Position numbers and translations under genes: made by a program
NCBI RefSeq assembly: GCF_947301925.1
Contig: NZ_CAMYUE010000002.1
Location: 62,001 to 126,000, forward strand
Source: an uncultured Ruminococcus sp.
GTDB taxonomy: Bacteria; Bacillota; Clostridia; Oscillospirales; Ruminococcaceae
Direction: 5' to 3'
Length of the DNA stretch: 64,000 bases
Notes under the pieces: generated by a model
What the model was told of the DNA's origin: nothing
What the model saw: only the letters and a program-made list of their open reading frames with translations
Databases searched by the model: none
Shown here: positions 42,576 through 50,205 of the stretch, piece by piece
How positions within the stretch are numbered: the first letter of the stretch is position 1
Layout: every line of letters starts with the position of its first letter

Positions 42576-44996
42576 TTATTCTTCGGAAATTTTCCATATT
42601 TCGATATTGCGGACTCCTCTTGACGTCAGCCATGCGGTAAGTTCCACCGTTCCTATGATAAGAAGCGGTATCAGAACGAAGCTGACGGGGAACTCAAAGA
42701 AGAACTTCATGCCTGTAGCCTCGTACTGCTTCAGGAACAGATTGAAGAATTTTGAGCCCAGCGTCCATATTATCACCTCTCCGATGACTACGGAGATAAC
42801 TGCCAGCAATGCCATTCTGATGAGGTAGGCCTTTCTGACCGTTCCGCCGCGGAAGCCCATACTCTTTAGCAGAGCCGTCTCCGAGGCTTCCTCGGATATG
42901 AATATGTTCACATACAGATAGGTTATCAGTATGAGCACGAACACGACCACAGCCGTCATGACCTTTTCCAGTGTGGCGAAAAGCCTGTCGTAATCATCCA
43001 TCTGATTTATTACCGCCTGATGCTGATCCATTACAGCTTCATCGCCGAACAGATCGCGGAGCTGCTTTATCACTGCGGGATGCTGCGACTTCGGAGCATC
43101 TATCACCCAGCCGGTCCAGTTGTCCGTATAGTGGCTGCCGGTATTGTAATCGTCGCCCATAATCAGCGCAGGGAAGCCGTTTTCCATATAGTCGAACAGA
43201 CCTGTGATGACAAGCTCCCTTTCGTTTTCATCATAGCCTGTATGATCCTCGTTATCCTCTGTGATAGTAACCTTGATAACGTCTCCCGGCTTTATGCCAA
43301 GGTTATTGGCAGTAAACGCGCTCATTGCCGCCTCATTGGCAAGCTTCGGAGCCTTTCCGCCCTTGCGGTAATCGAATTTTTCAGGCTGGCCCTCATGCCA
43401 TAGCACCCCAAATCTGACCTTATCGCCGTTGTGCTCAAAGACTCCGTCAGTCTGCCAGAAATACTCTACATGGGCAGGTATGCCGTTGTCCGCAAATCTT
43501 TTGTTGAGTACATCATAGAAACCGCTTCCCGTCCTGCTGACTTCCTTATCGATATCGTCCTCGATATCATTGGGAAGATCCAAATTGAAATCAAGGGTAT
43601 GGGTGAGCCAGGTCTTCATGTACTCCACAGATACGCAGCTGTTGCGGACATTGAATACCAGCAGCACTATTGCTGCACCGAGGGTATAGGCTATCATCAG
43701 GAATATGTAGCGCCTGAATCGTCCCAGTACGTCGCTGATACCCAGGAAAAGGGGCACGGACATCCTCTTTCTCCTGTGAAGGAACATGGGAGTTCCCCTG
43801 CCGAAGCGCTCGCCGCGGTTCTCACCGTGAATGGCGTCTATGACTGATATCCTGTTTATCCTGCGCATTACCAGAAGCGAGAAAAGTATCATTATCAGGA
43901 TAGTCAGCAGCACCGATATCACGCCGATAAGGATCATCTGCCAGCGCTCGGGAAGGATACAGTCTGGGCCGAACATATTCACCACCATGCCCGAAAGAGG
44001 CAGACCCGCGGCTATTCCTATTATGCCGCCCACTATGGCAAAGGCGATATACTTGGCGGCGAACATCCAGCGGAAGCGGAGGGAATCAACTCCCAGAGCC
44101 TTCATCATGCCTATTTCCTTCTCCTCGTTCTTCATCTCCGCCACCATGGTGAAACGGATAGTCATGAAGATTATGGCTATAAGAAAGATACTTGTTATGA
44201 TAACGAAAACGGAGATTATCTCCATCATCATGAAATCATCGCTCATGGTATATGAATCGGCGATACCGTAAAAGCCTCCTGTCGACTCCTCATTGTCCTC
44301 CAGTTCTCTGAATAGTTCTTCTACTTTACTATAGTTATTGTCCTTCATTCGCACGCCGTATACTATATCAGAGCCTGCACATTCGGAAGCGAGCAGCTCG
44401 TAATCGGCGTCAGAGACTATGAATCTCTTCACAAAGCTTATACTGTTATCCTTGAAGATATTGCTGACCTCAAGCTCATAGACCTTGCCCGTATCAGTGG
44501 TCAGTCTTATCTTGTCGCCGATACCTGCTCCCGTCTTCTGATATGTGTCAACAGACAAGGCTATGCAGCCGTTGGGCACATAGAAGGGTCTGTCATTCAG
44601 GTCGTAGACGAGATCGAATTCACGGGGCAGCGGCGTCAGGAAACAGGCGCCTGTATTAGGCGGATTCTTTTCCTCGTCATAGTTGGGATAGTCTATACTG
44701 GCAGATTTTATCCTCATCATTCTGAAACGCGACCACTCGGTAATGTTGTCGCAGCTGTCAAATATGGGCTCTGCGTTCTTGTAGTCGTCCTCGCCATCGG
44801 AAAATCCCCTTACAACGCCCAGCAGGAGATCCGAAGGCCTGCACATGGTCCGGGCAGTGCTGCTCCGCGCGATATTGGAGTATATCTGCACCGAGCCCGC
44901 AAATACCAGCACAGAGGCTACCGCTATGAACAGGAATATTATGATATTCAGGCCTTTTTTGCATTTAAGGTCGTTTTTCAGCATCTTGAAGAACAT
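42576..44996 (-). CDS. FtsX-like ABC transporter permease
   Basis: 806 residues with an N-terminal helix (IIIFLFIAVASVLVFAG), a large external domain (~45-240), three helices (~245-385), another helix near 430-450, a second external domain (~460-690) and three C-terminal helices. This is the duplicated FtsX/MacB architecture of large permeases that partner with the downstream ATPase. The E-rich cytoplasmic motif KNEEKEIGMMKALG is a typical coupling segment. It is the first gene of the five-gene operon. Confidence 0.92.
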   Translation of the reverse strand: MFFKMLKNDLKCKKGLNIIIFLFIAVASVLVFAGSVQIYSNIARSSTARTMCRPSDLLLGVVRGFSDGEDDYKNAEPIFDSCDNITEWSRFRMMRIKSASIDYPNYDEEKNPPNTGACFLTPLPREFDLVYDLNDRPFYVPNGCIALSVDTYQKTGAGIGDKIRLTTDTGKVYELEVSNIFKDNSISFVKRFIVSDADYELLASECAGSDIVYGVRMKDNNYSKVEELFRELEDNEESTGGFYGIADSYTMSDDFMMMEIISVFVIITSIFLIAIIFMTIRFTMVAEMKNEEKEIGMMKALGVDSLRFRWMFAAKYIAFAIVGGIIGIAAGLPLSGMVVNMFGPDCILPERWQMILIGVISVLLTILIMILFSLLVMRRINRISVIDAIHGENRGERFGRGTPMFLHRRKRMSVPLFLGISDVLGRFRRYIFLMIAYTLGAAIVLLVFNVRNSCVSVEYMKTWLTHTLDFNLDLPNDIEDDIDKEVSRTGSGFYDVLNKRFADNGIPAHVEYFWQTDGVFEHNGDKVRFGVLWHEGQPEKFDYRKGGKAPKLANEAAMSAFTANNLGIKPGDVIKVTITEDNEDHTGYDENERELVITGLFDYMENGFPALIMGDDYNTGSHYTDNWTGWVIDAPKSQHPAVIKQLRDLFGDEAVMDQHQAVINQMDDYDRLFATLEKVMTAVVVFVLILITYLYVNIFISEEASETALLKSMGFRGGTVRKAYLIRMALLAVISVVIGEVIIWTLGSKFFNLFLKQYEATGMKFFFEFPVSFVLIPLLIIGTVELTAWLTSRGVRNIEIWKISEE

Positions 44997-45155
44997 ATCT
45001 TTTCCCTCCGATGTTCGTTTCGCTGATATTATATTATCACAGAAAAGTTTAAAAAGTCTTTAAAAAAACAAGATCCATTAAATTATACCATATATCCTCA
45101 CAGCAATCAATAATTACAGTTTGGTGAAAAATTAGCGAAAATCGCAAGAAGTGTG

Positions 45156-45184
45156 ATGACAAATCCATAATAGTGTGATATAAT
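45156..45184 (+). promoter_or_regulatory. Promoter of the FG-GAP-like lipoprotein gene
   Basis: ATGACA (45156-45161), 17-bp spacer, TATAAT (45179-45184). Confidence 0.72.
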
Positions 45185-45217
45185 GAATGGGACAAATAAT
45201 TCTTTCGGAGGTCTACC

Positions 45218-46480
45218 ATGAAAAAATACCTTGCAATTCTGTTTGCAGTCGCTATGCTTTGCGGCTGCTCCGATAAAAACAACAGCAGCTCCACCGGCGG
45301 TTCAACTGTCCCTGCTGCCACCGACGATCTGGGCAATCCCGTATCTCCCGGCGGCGAGGCCACTACACAGTATGTTATGGACACATCATACGAGGACCCC
45401 ATCATCGGCACCGATGTGGATATGTCCGAGGTTGAGAACGTTGACTGGAGCCTTATCTACCGCGACGCTATCGAAGAATTCAGAAAAACCGACAAATGCG
45501 ACGAGACCGCACGCTTTACCGTATACGATATAAACGACGACAAGATACCCGAGCTCATCTTCTCCTACGGCCCCGGAGACGCAAGAGTCTACGAGATAAG
45601 ATCACTGAGCTCCGAGAATATATATACCGAATTCGAGCCCATAGAGCACTGCGACTATATGATCTATACCATGAACCGCAGTCTCCTTTCCACCTTCAAA
45701 TACGATTACGACAACAGCAGTCAGGCCATACAGTTCTACCGTCTGAAGAATTCCAAGATGGCCAATGTATTTACCCTGGGAATGAAGGACAACATCTGTC
45801 TTATGAACGGCGAGGAGTGTACCGAGGACGAATACTTCGAGGAGTACACCAAGCTCTACGACGGCGTGAACAAGCCCATGGGCACCGACTTCGGCTTCGA
45901 TGACGAGACTATCGACGCCGCCCTCGGCAACTGCGATTCATGGGAAAAGGCGTACAGCGCTGTTTTAAACGATTACCTGAAGTACAAGAACAGTTCGGAT
46001 CTCAACCGCTTCTCCGTAATGGACATCAACGGCGATGATATCCCCGAGCTCTTTGTATCGGGCGGCGCTCCCTACGATCCCTATGTTGACGTTTACTCAT
46101 GGAACGGCTGTGCAGTTCCCGTAAACTGCTTCAGCGGAGACGTATACCTGTACTATTTCCAGGACAGCAAGAAGCTGTGGTCCGATTATAAAAGCGGCTC
46201 TCTGACCGCAGGAACCATATACACCTTCAACGACGTATACAAGTTCGACAAGATATTCAGCTACGCCGATGACGAGGTGGCACATCAGAACGAGGAAAAT
46301 GCTACCGATGTACAGTACAAGATCAATAACGAGGATTCAAACAAGGACGACTACAAAAAGCAGGTCGAGGAAAACACCAAGGGAAATCCTTATGCTCTGG
46401 GTCAGGACAACGAGGTCACTGAAGAGACAGTGAAGCAGATGGCCGAGGGCAAGTTCACAGCTCCCTCGCTGAGATCGTAA
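45218..46480 (+). CDS. Lipoprotein with two FG-GAP/VCBS-like motifs
   Basis: 420 residues from ATG 45218 behind CGGAGGTCTACC. The lipobox is MLCGC. A short Ser/Gly spacer leads to two related halves, each containing a calcium-loop-like motif: VYDINDDKIPELIFSYG (~105) and VMDINGDDIPELFVSGG (~267). These resemble VCBS/FG-GAP units, but no enzymatic motif was recognised. It is monocistronic and exposed on the outer face of the membrane. Confidence 0.87.
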   Translation: MKKYLAILFAVAMLCGCSDKNNSSSTGGSTVPAATDDLGNPVSPGGEATTQYVMDTSYEDPIIGTDVDMSEVENVDWSLIYRDAIEEFRKTDKCDETARFTVYDINDDKIPELIFSYGPGDARVYEIRSLSSENIYTEFEPIEHCDYMIYTMNRSLLSTFKYDYDNSSQAIQFYRLKNSKMANVFTLGMKDNICLMNGEECTEDEYFEEYTKLYDGVNKPMGTDFGFDDETIDAALGNCDSWEKAYSAVLNDYLKYKNSSDLNRFSVMDINGDDIPELFVSGGAPYDPYVDVYSWNGCAVPVNCFSGDVYLYYFQDSKKLWSDYKSGSLTAGTIYTFNDVYKFDKIFSYADDEVAHQNEENATDVQYKINNEDSNKDDYKKQVEENTKGNPYALGQDNEVTEETVKQMAEGKFTAPSLRS

Positions 46481-46491
46481 AATCAGATAAG

Positions 46492-46531
46492 AAAAGCCAT
46501 AAGGAAGCAAAAGCTTCCTTATGGCTTTTTG
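46492..46531. terminator. Terminator after the FG-GAP-like lipoprotein gene
   Basis: Perfect stem AAAAGCCATAAGGAAGC/GCTTCCTTATGGCTTTT with loop AAAA and flanking T-run; usable from both strands. Confidence 0.93.
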
Positions 46532-46554
46532 TTTACGTCAAGATCGGGCGTACT

Positions 46555-47307
46555 CTATATACCGTACAGTCTTTCGGAATTACCGTGCATGAACAGCTCC
46601 CGCTGATATGAGGTGATATCAAGGCTCTCCGCAAAACGGATATGAGCCTCCATCGAGCAGCTGCCGTAATCAGAGCCGTATATGAACCTTCCGGGCATGA
46701 CTGCTATGGCCTTTTCAAGAGACTTCTTTATCTTAGGCACCGCCTTTTCATCGTCCGCCAGCGAAGATGTATCAAAGTATAAGTTATCACAGCCGCCCAG
46801 CACCTCAAAACAGCTTACTGTATCGGGATAGAAGCAGTGACAGTATACGAAGCTGTTCTGCGGACGGCTGTCCGCAAGCTGCTTCATGACACGCGGAGCC
46901 GAATACTGACAGTTGTCCCAGCCTGTATGGAACAAAACGGGAACGTTATACTCAGCGGCAAGGTCATACACGGGAAGCAGACGGCTGTCGTCACAGTAAA
47001 AATGCTCATGTCCCGTGTATATCTTCAGTCCGACGATATCCCCGCAGGCAAGGAGCTCCCTGCAATAGGCAAGCTGTCCCTCATAGTCTATAAGCGGACT
47101 TATGCCCGCAACCACCTTTATCCTGCGGTCTCCGCGGAACATCTCCGCACAGTCGCGGACAGAGCCGATAACGCTTTCCAGCTCGGAATCGGCTATAACT
47201 ATCCCCTTATCCGCATTATGCCTGTCCATTTCAGCGAAAAGCCTCTCCTTTTTCGCTTCAAGTCCCTTTTCCTCCCAGGGAAGATGCAAATGTGAATCGA
47301 TCCTCAT
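46555..47307 (-). CDS. Amidohydrolase 2 family metal-dependent hydrolase
   Basis: 250 residues from ATG 47307 (MRIDSHLHLPWEEKG) behind GAAAGGAG; the longer reading to 47361 lies in the structured leader. The N-terminal HxH metal pair is in DSHLHL. VLFHTGWDN, FVYCHCFYPD and FIYGSDYGSCS supply later His and Asp ligands of the TIM-barrel. The substrate is unknown; relatives include decarboxylases and lactonases. It stands alone behind an unusually long leader. Confidence 0.87.
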   Translation of the reverse strand: MRIDSHLHLPWEEKGLEAKKERLFAEMDRHNADKGIVIADSELESVIGSVRDCAEMFRGDRRIKVVAGISPLIDYEGQLAYCRELLACGDIVGLKIYTGHEHFYCDDSRLLPVYDLAAEYNVPVLFHTGWDNCQYSAPRVMKQLADSRPQNSFVYCHCFYPDTVSCFEVLGGCDNLYFDTSSLADDEKAVPKIKKSLEKAIAVMPGRFIYGSDYGSCSMEAHIRFAESLDITSYQRELFMHGNSERLYGI

Positions 47308-47542
47308 TATGATACTCCTTTCAGTGTGCAAGGCGCTGATAAAACAAAAGCCGCAGATCACTCTGCGGCAGACTGACTAAGATTTGCAGAGCGATCAGTT
47401 TACAGCACGAACAGACCGCCTTATTGCAGTCTTAACGCGCATTTGATTCCGATCGTCCGCACTTTCCGACACATACGCTTACCGCTTCTGCGGCAGCCTT
47501 ATCTTCGGGAGTATCACTTCCTTTTCATTGTTTCGCCTTGCT
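47308..47542 (-). ncRNA. Structured leader RNA with terminator (unidentified)
   Basis: About 235 nt between a strong promoter and the amidohydrolase start. A terminator-like hairpin GCCGCAG-AGTGAT-CTGCGGC-TTTTGTTTT (47369-47341) precedes the ribosome site. The first transcribed bases GCAAGGCG (47541-47534) are perfectly complementary to CGCCTTGC (47335-47328) just before it. A second CTGCCGCAG-type hairpin (47497-47477) repeats the terminator arm, and AGACTG/CAGTCT can pair. No known riboswitch consensus (T-box, cobalamin, SAM, purine, lysine) was recognised. Confidence 0.6.
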
Positions 47543-47548
47543 GACGTA

Positions 47549-47577
47549 AGTATACCATATTTTTCGTCACAAGTCAA
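47549..47577 (-). promoter_or_regulatory. Promoter of the amidohydrolase leader
   Basis: TTGACT (47577-47572), 17-bp spacer, TATACT (47554-47549) on the minus strand. Confidence 0.85.
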
Positions 47578-47585
47578 GATTATTC

Positions 47586-47614
47586 CTTTACAATTGATGC
47601 CGCCTGTGTTATAA
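47586..47614 (+). promoter_or_regulatory. Promoter of the GH25 lipoprotein gene
   Basis: TTTACA (47586-47591), 17-bp spacer, TATAAT (47609-47614); diverges from the amidohydrolase promoter only ~10 bp away. Confidence 0.85.
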
Positions 47615-47661
47615 TAGATTATAACTTTTCACATAAACTATGATACCCCGAAAGGAACAAT

Positions 47662-48969
47662 ATGAAACTCAGATATATATTTCCCGCAATAGCTGCTGTT
47701 ATGCTGCTGACAGGCTGCGGCGGCAGAAAAACGGTCAGCACAGCAGACGTCACCATCGAAGTCGGGACCGCCACCACTGTCACCTCCGTTGTGACCTCCT
47801 CATCTGCACCCAAAACAACAACGGCTGTGACAACTACTACCGCTGCAAATCCCGAGCCTCCCAAGGATCTGGTAATGAAATGCAGAGACTCCGTGGAGGT
47901 CTATGAGGAGATAAAGCTCAAGGACTTCATAACCGAAAGGAACGTTGACCTAAAGGACGGAGAGGTCATGCTGAACACCTCCGATACGGGAGTTTTTGAA
48001 GTGGAGATACCCTATATATACAACGGCAGCGAGTTCAGACAGAAGCTTCAGTACAGCGTTGTGGATACCACTCCGCCTGTTATACTGAATGCAGGCTGGG
48101 ATACCGCACATAAAGTCGGCAAGGCCTTCGACCTCAACGACTATGTGGGCTTTGCCGATAACTTCGATAAATCCCCCGTCCTCACCTATGAGGGAGAGGT
48201 GGATCCTAATACGGTGGGCTCCTATCCGCTTACCGCTACAGCGACGGACAGCTCCGGCAATGAGTCCACATGGGACATCACCATAAATGTAGTGGATCAG
48301 GTGCCGCCTCCCGTGGACAATAACCCGCGAGTTGACTACAGCAGCTTTATCGAGCGTTACGACGCTGATAATGTGCGCTTCGGCATAGATGTCTCGGCAT
48401 GGCAGACCAACGTTGACTATGACGCTGTACGCGACGCAGGCTGCAGTTTCGTTATAATGCGTATCGGCTACTATTACAGCCAGATCACCATGGACGACTA
48501 CTTCCGCCAGAATATCGAGAACGCCACGGCGGCAGGGCTCGATGTGGGAGTTTACTTCTATACCACCGACAATACCGAGGAGGGAGTCCGCGAGCACGCA
48601 CGCTGGATAGCCGAAAACCTGAACGGTCAGCAGCTGGACTTCCCCGTCGCCTTTGACTGGGAGGAGTTCGGCAACTTCCAGAAGTACGGCATGAGCATAA
48701 AGGACCTCAATGATATCTATGCTGCCTTCGCGGACGAAATGGAGAAGTGCGGCTACTCGGCAATGCTCTACAGCAGCAGGAACTTCCTCAATAATTTCTG
48801 GAGCGAGAAGACCAAGGCTTCCCACCCTGTGTGGCTGGCGCACTTCGTTGACGAAACCAATTACGATGGCGAGTACGCTATCTGGCAGGCAAGCGCCTAC
48901 GGACGTATACCCGGTATCACAGGCGATGTGGATATGGATATTCTTTACACGGATAAGAAACTGGATTAA
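47662..48969 (+). CDS. GH25 lysozyme lipoprotein with Ig-like domains
   Basis: 435 residues behind CGAAAGGAACAAT. The lipobox is MLLTGC. A Thr/Val spacer (~25-70) precedes two Ig-like/DUF5011 units (~72-215, with DTTPPVILNAGWD and PLTATATDSSGNE). The GH25 muramidase domain (~228-435) shows FGIDVSAWQ (catalytic Asp), VGVYFYT, FPVAFDWEEF (catalytic DWE) and YAIWQASAYG. It should cleave the MurNAc-GlcNAc bond of peptidoglycan, acting in wall remodelling while held on the membrane. Confidence 0.95.
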   Translation: MKLRYIFPAIAAVMLLTGCGGRKTVSTADVTIEVGTATTVTSVVTSSSAPKTTTAVTTTTAANPEPPKDLVMKCRDSVEVYEEIKLKDFITERNVDLKDGEVMLNTSDTGVFEVEIPYIYNGSEFRQKLQYSVVDTTPPVILNAGWDTAHKVGKAFDLNDYVGFADNFDKSPVLTYEGEVDPNTVGSYPLTATATDSSGNESTWDITINVVDQVPPPVDNNPRVDYSSFIERYDADNVRFGIDVSAWQTNVDYDAVRDAGCSFVIMRIGYYYSQITMDDYFRQNIENATAAGLDVGVYFYTTDNTEEGVREHARWIAENLNGQQLDFPVAFDWEEFGNFQKYGMSIKDLNDIYAAFADEMEKCGYSAMLYSSRNFLNNFWSEKTKASHPVWLAHFVDETNYDGEYAIWQASAYGRIPGITGDVDMDILYTDKKLD

Positions 48970-48974
48970 CAGAA

Positions 48975-49002
48975 AGAGCTGACCGAAAGGTCAGCTCTTA
49001 CA
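48975..49002 (+). terminator. Terminator of the GH25 gene
   Basis: Stem AGAGCTGACC/GGTCAGCTCT with GAAA loop and a short T-rich tail. Confidence 0.82.
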
Positions 49003-49026
49003 CTTTGTATATGCGCACTCACTCTA

Positions 49027-49055
49027 TTGACTAATCTATGGGGACATGATATAAT
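49027..49055 (+). promoter_or_regulatory. Promoter of the NYN-domain gene
   Basis: TTGACT (49027-49032), 17-bp spacer, TATAAT (49050-49055). The -10 overlaps an upstream in-frame ATG, which rules that ATG out as the start. Confidence 0.85.
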
Positions 49056-49074
49056 GATTAAGGGTGAGTTATGT

Positions 49075-49695
49075 ATGAGATTTTACATAGACTTTGAAAA
49101 TGTCGGAAGTGCAGGTCTTATAGGAATAGAATCATTATCAGAAAATGACTGCGTACGAATATATTACAGCAACAATCCCAATGTTGATATGAATACTGTA
49201 AAGAATATGACGCTTTCATCAGCAAAGATCAGTTTTGTGAAAATACCTGATTCCATAAAAATGATGAATTTGTCAAACGCTCTTGATATTGTATTACTGA
49301 CTGATATTTCAAGAAATGCAGGTACTTTGGGAAATAATTACGCTTATGTGATATCAAACGATAAAGGTTTTGATCTTGTTATATCAGAGATAAACCAAAC
49401 TCATAACATAAAAAGCATTTCAAGATGTGAAAATATTCTGTCAGCTCAAAAAGCATCAATTTCTACAGTAACGGAAATCGCCACGAAAAAGCTTGACGAA
49501 AATGCCTTAAATCAGCTTTTTTCGCAGAGCCTTTCAAAGTACGCAGGTTATAAAGACAAGATCATAAATATCGTAAAAAAATCCAAAACAAGAAGTTCGA
49601 TCAATAATAATATCAACAAGTCATTTGACAGTAACCAGACTAAAATAATAATGTCCGCTTTAAAACCTATCATAAAAAACTTACCGGGACAATAA
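49075..49695 (+). CDS. NYN/PIN-like domain protein, putative RNase
   Basis: 206 residues from ATG 49075 (MRFYIDFENVGSAG); the promoter overlaps earlier starts. FYIDFENV at the start, NALDIVLLTDI and YVISNDKGFDLVISE supply the acidic residues of the NYN (PIN-like) nuclease fold. The Lys/Asn/Ser-rich C-terminal third (~140-206) may bind nucleic acid. The gene is distinctly AT-rich, unlike its GH25 neighbour, and suggests lateral acquisition. It is monocistronic, next to the guaA-associated island but outside the proposed boundary. Confidence 0.75.
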   Translation: MRFYIDFENVGSAGLIGIESLSENDCVRIYYSNNPNVDMNTVKNMTLSSAKISFVKIPDSIKMMNLSNALDIVLLTDISRNAGTLGNNYAYVISNDKGFDLVISEINQTHNIKSISRCENILSAQKASISTVTEIATKKLDENALNQLFSQSLSKYAGYKDKIINIVKKSKTRSSINNNINKSFDSNQTKIIMSALKPIIKNLPGQ

Positions 49696-49701
49696 ACAAA
49701 A

Positions 49702-49741
49702 GAGCTATCCGATTCGTAATTGAATCAGATAGCTCCTTTTT
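49702..49741 (+). terminator. Terminator of the NYN gene
   Basis: 14-bp stem GAGCTATCCGATTC/GAATCAGATAGCTC with one mismatch, followed by CTTTTTATG. Confidence 0.88.
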
Positions 49742-49774
49742 ATGTCTTTGGCTACTTTTCAAGCAGGGGGTACC

Positions 49775-49870
49775 CCCACTTGCGGTTCCCGGAATCTCCT
49801 TCGCTTCACGCTCGGATATTCCGACCGCTGCGCAGTAAACACCTCGCTGCATCTGCCACAGGCAGCGCTT
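49775..49870. repeat. 96-bp direct repeat, copy 1
   Basis: Begins CCCACTTGCGGTTCCCGG and ends GGCAGCGCTT. Copy 2 lies 108 bp downstream and appears identical over the shared 96 bp. Neither orientation shows a ribosome site or known protein, so it is treated as non-coding. Confidence 0.88.
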
Positions 49871-49882
49871 TCAATATCGGTA

Positions 49883-49978
49883 CCCACTTGCGGTTCCCGG
49901 AATCTCCTTCGCTTCACGCTCGGATATTCCGACCGCTGCGCAGTAAACACCTCGCTGCATCTGCCACAGGCAGCGCTT
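49883..49978. repeat. 96-bp direct repeat, copy 2
   Basis: Same sequence as copy 1. Just beyond it, CGGTGTTTAC (to 49987) pairs with GTAAACACC inside the repeat, giving a strong hairpin (about 49943-49987) that copy 1 cannot complete. Confidence 0.88.
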
Positions 49979-49984
49979 CGGTGT

Positions 49985-50001
49985 TTACTCCCACTCCCCA
50001 G
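49985..50001. repeat. Candidate left attachment site of the guaA island
   Basis: TTACTCCCACTCCCCAG matches the last 17 bp of guaA (53004-53020) at 15 of 17 positions in the same orientation. guaA 3' ends are known integration sites for genomic islands. Confidence 0.55.
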
Positions 50002-50014
50002 ATTTCGCCTAATA

Positions 50015-50032
50015 CTAAACAAATTTGTTTAG
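50015..50032. promoter_or_regulatory. Perfect 18-bp operator palindrome at the island edge
   Basis: CTAAACAAATTTGTTTAG is a perfect palindrome matching the operators near 51.65-51.77 kb. A separate inverted repeat GTTATCA (50098-50104)/TGATAAC (50119-50125) lies farther in; the rest of 50033-50205 holds no recognised gene. Confidence 0.75.
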
Positions 50033-50205
50033 GAGATTTGCTTTGTGGTATCTCAGTTATACATTTTGCTCTGTACTATACTGCCCGCTGATGCCAAGTT
50101 ATCATTTTATTAGCGCCATGATAACAAAAACCAGCGACTTATAGGAGAATATGTGCCCGGTGGCTTGCTCCTTATTGGGTATTATAGCGCAGATTGGGAC
50201 GGTTG

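Noticed and set aside
47308..47542. T-box, cobalamin, SAM or 6S RNA identity for the amidohydrolase leader
   Set aside because: Key consensus boxes of these classes were looked for and not found; kept as an unidentified structured leader.
49775..49978. Possible CRISPR array
   Set aside because: Only two copies, repeat of 96 bp and a 12-bp gap; no cas genes nearby.
49720..50091. Overlapping ORFs across the 96-bp repeats
   Set aside because: They exist in several frames on both strands because the repeat lacks stops; no ribosome site and no recognisable protein.
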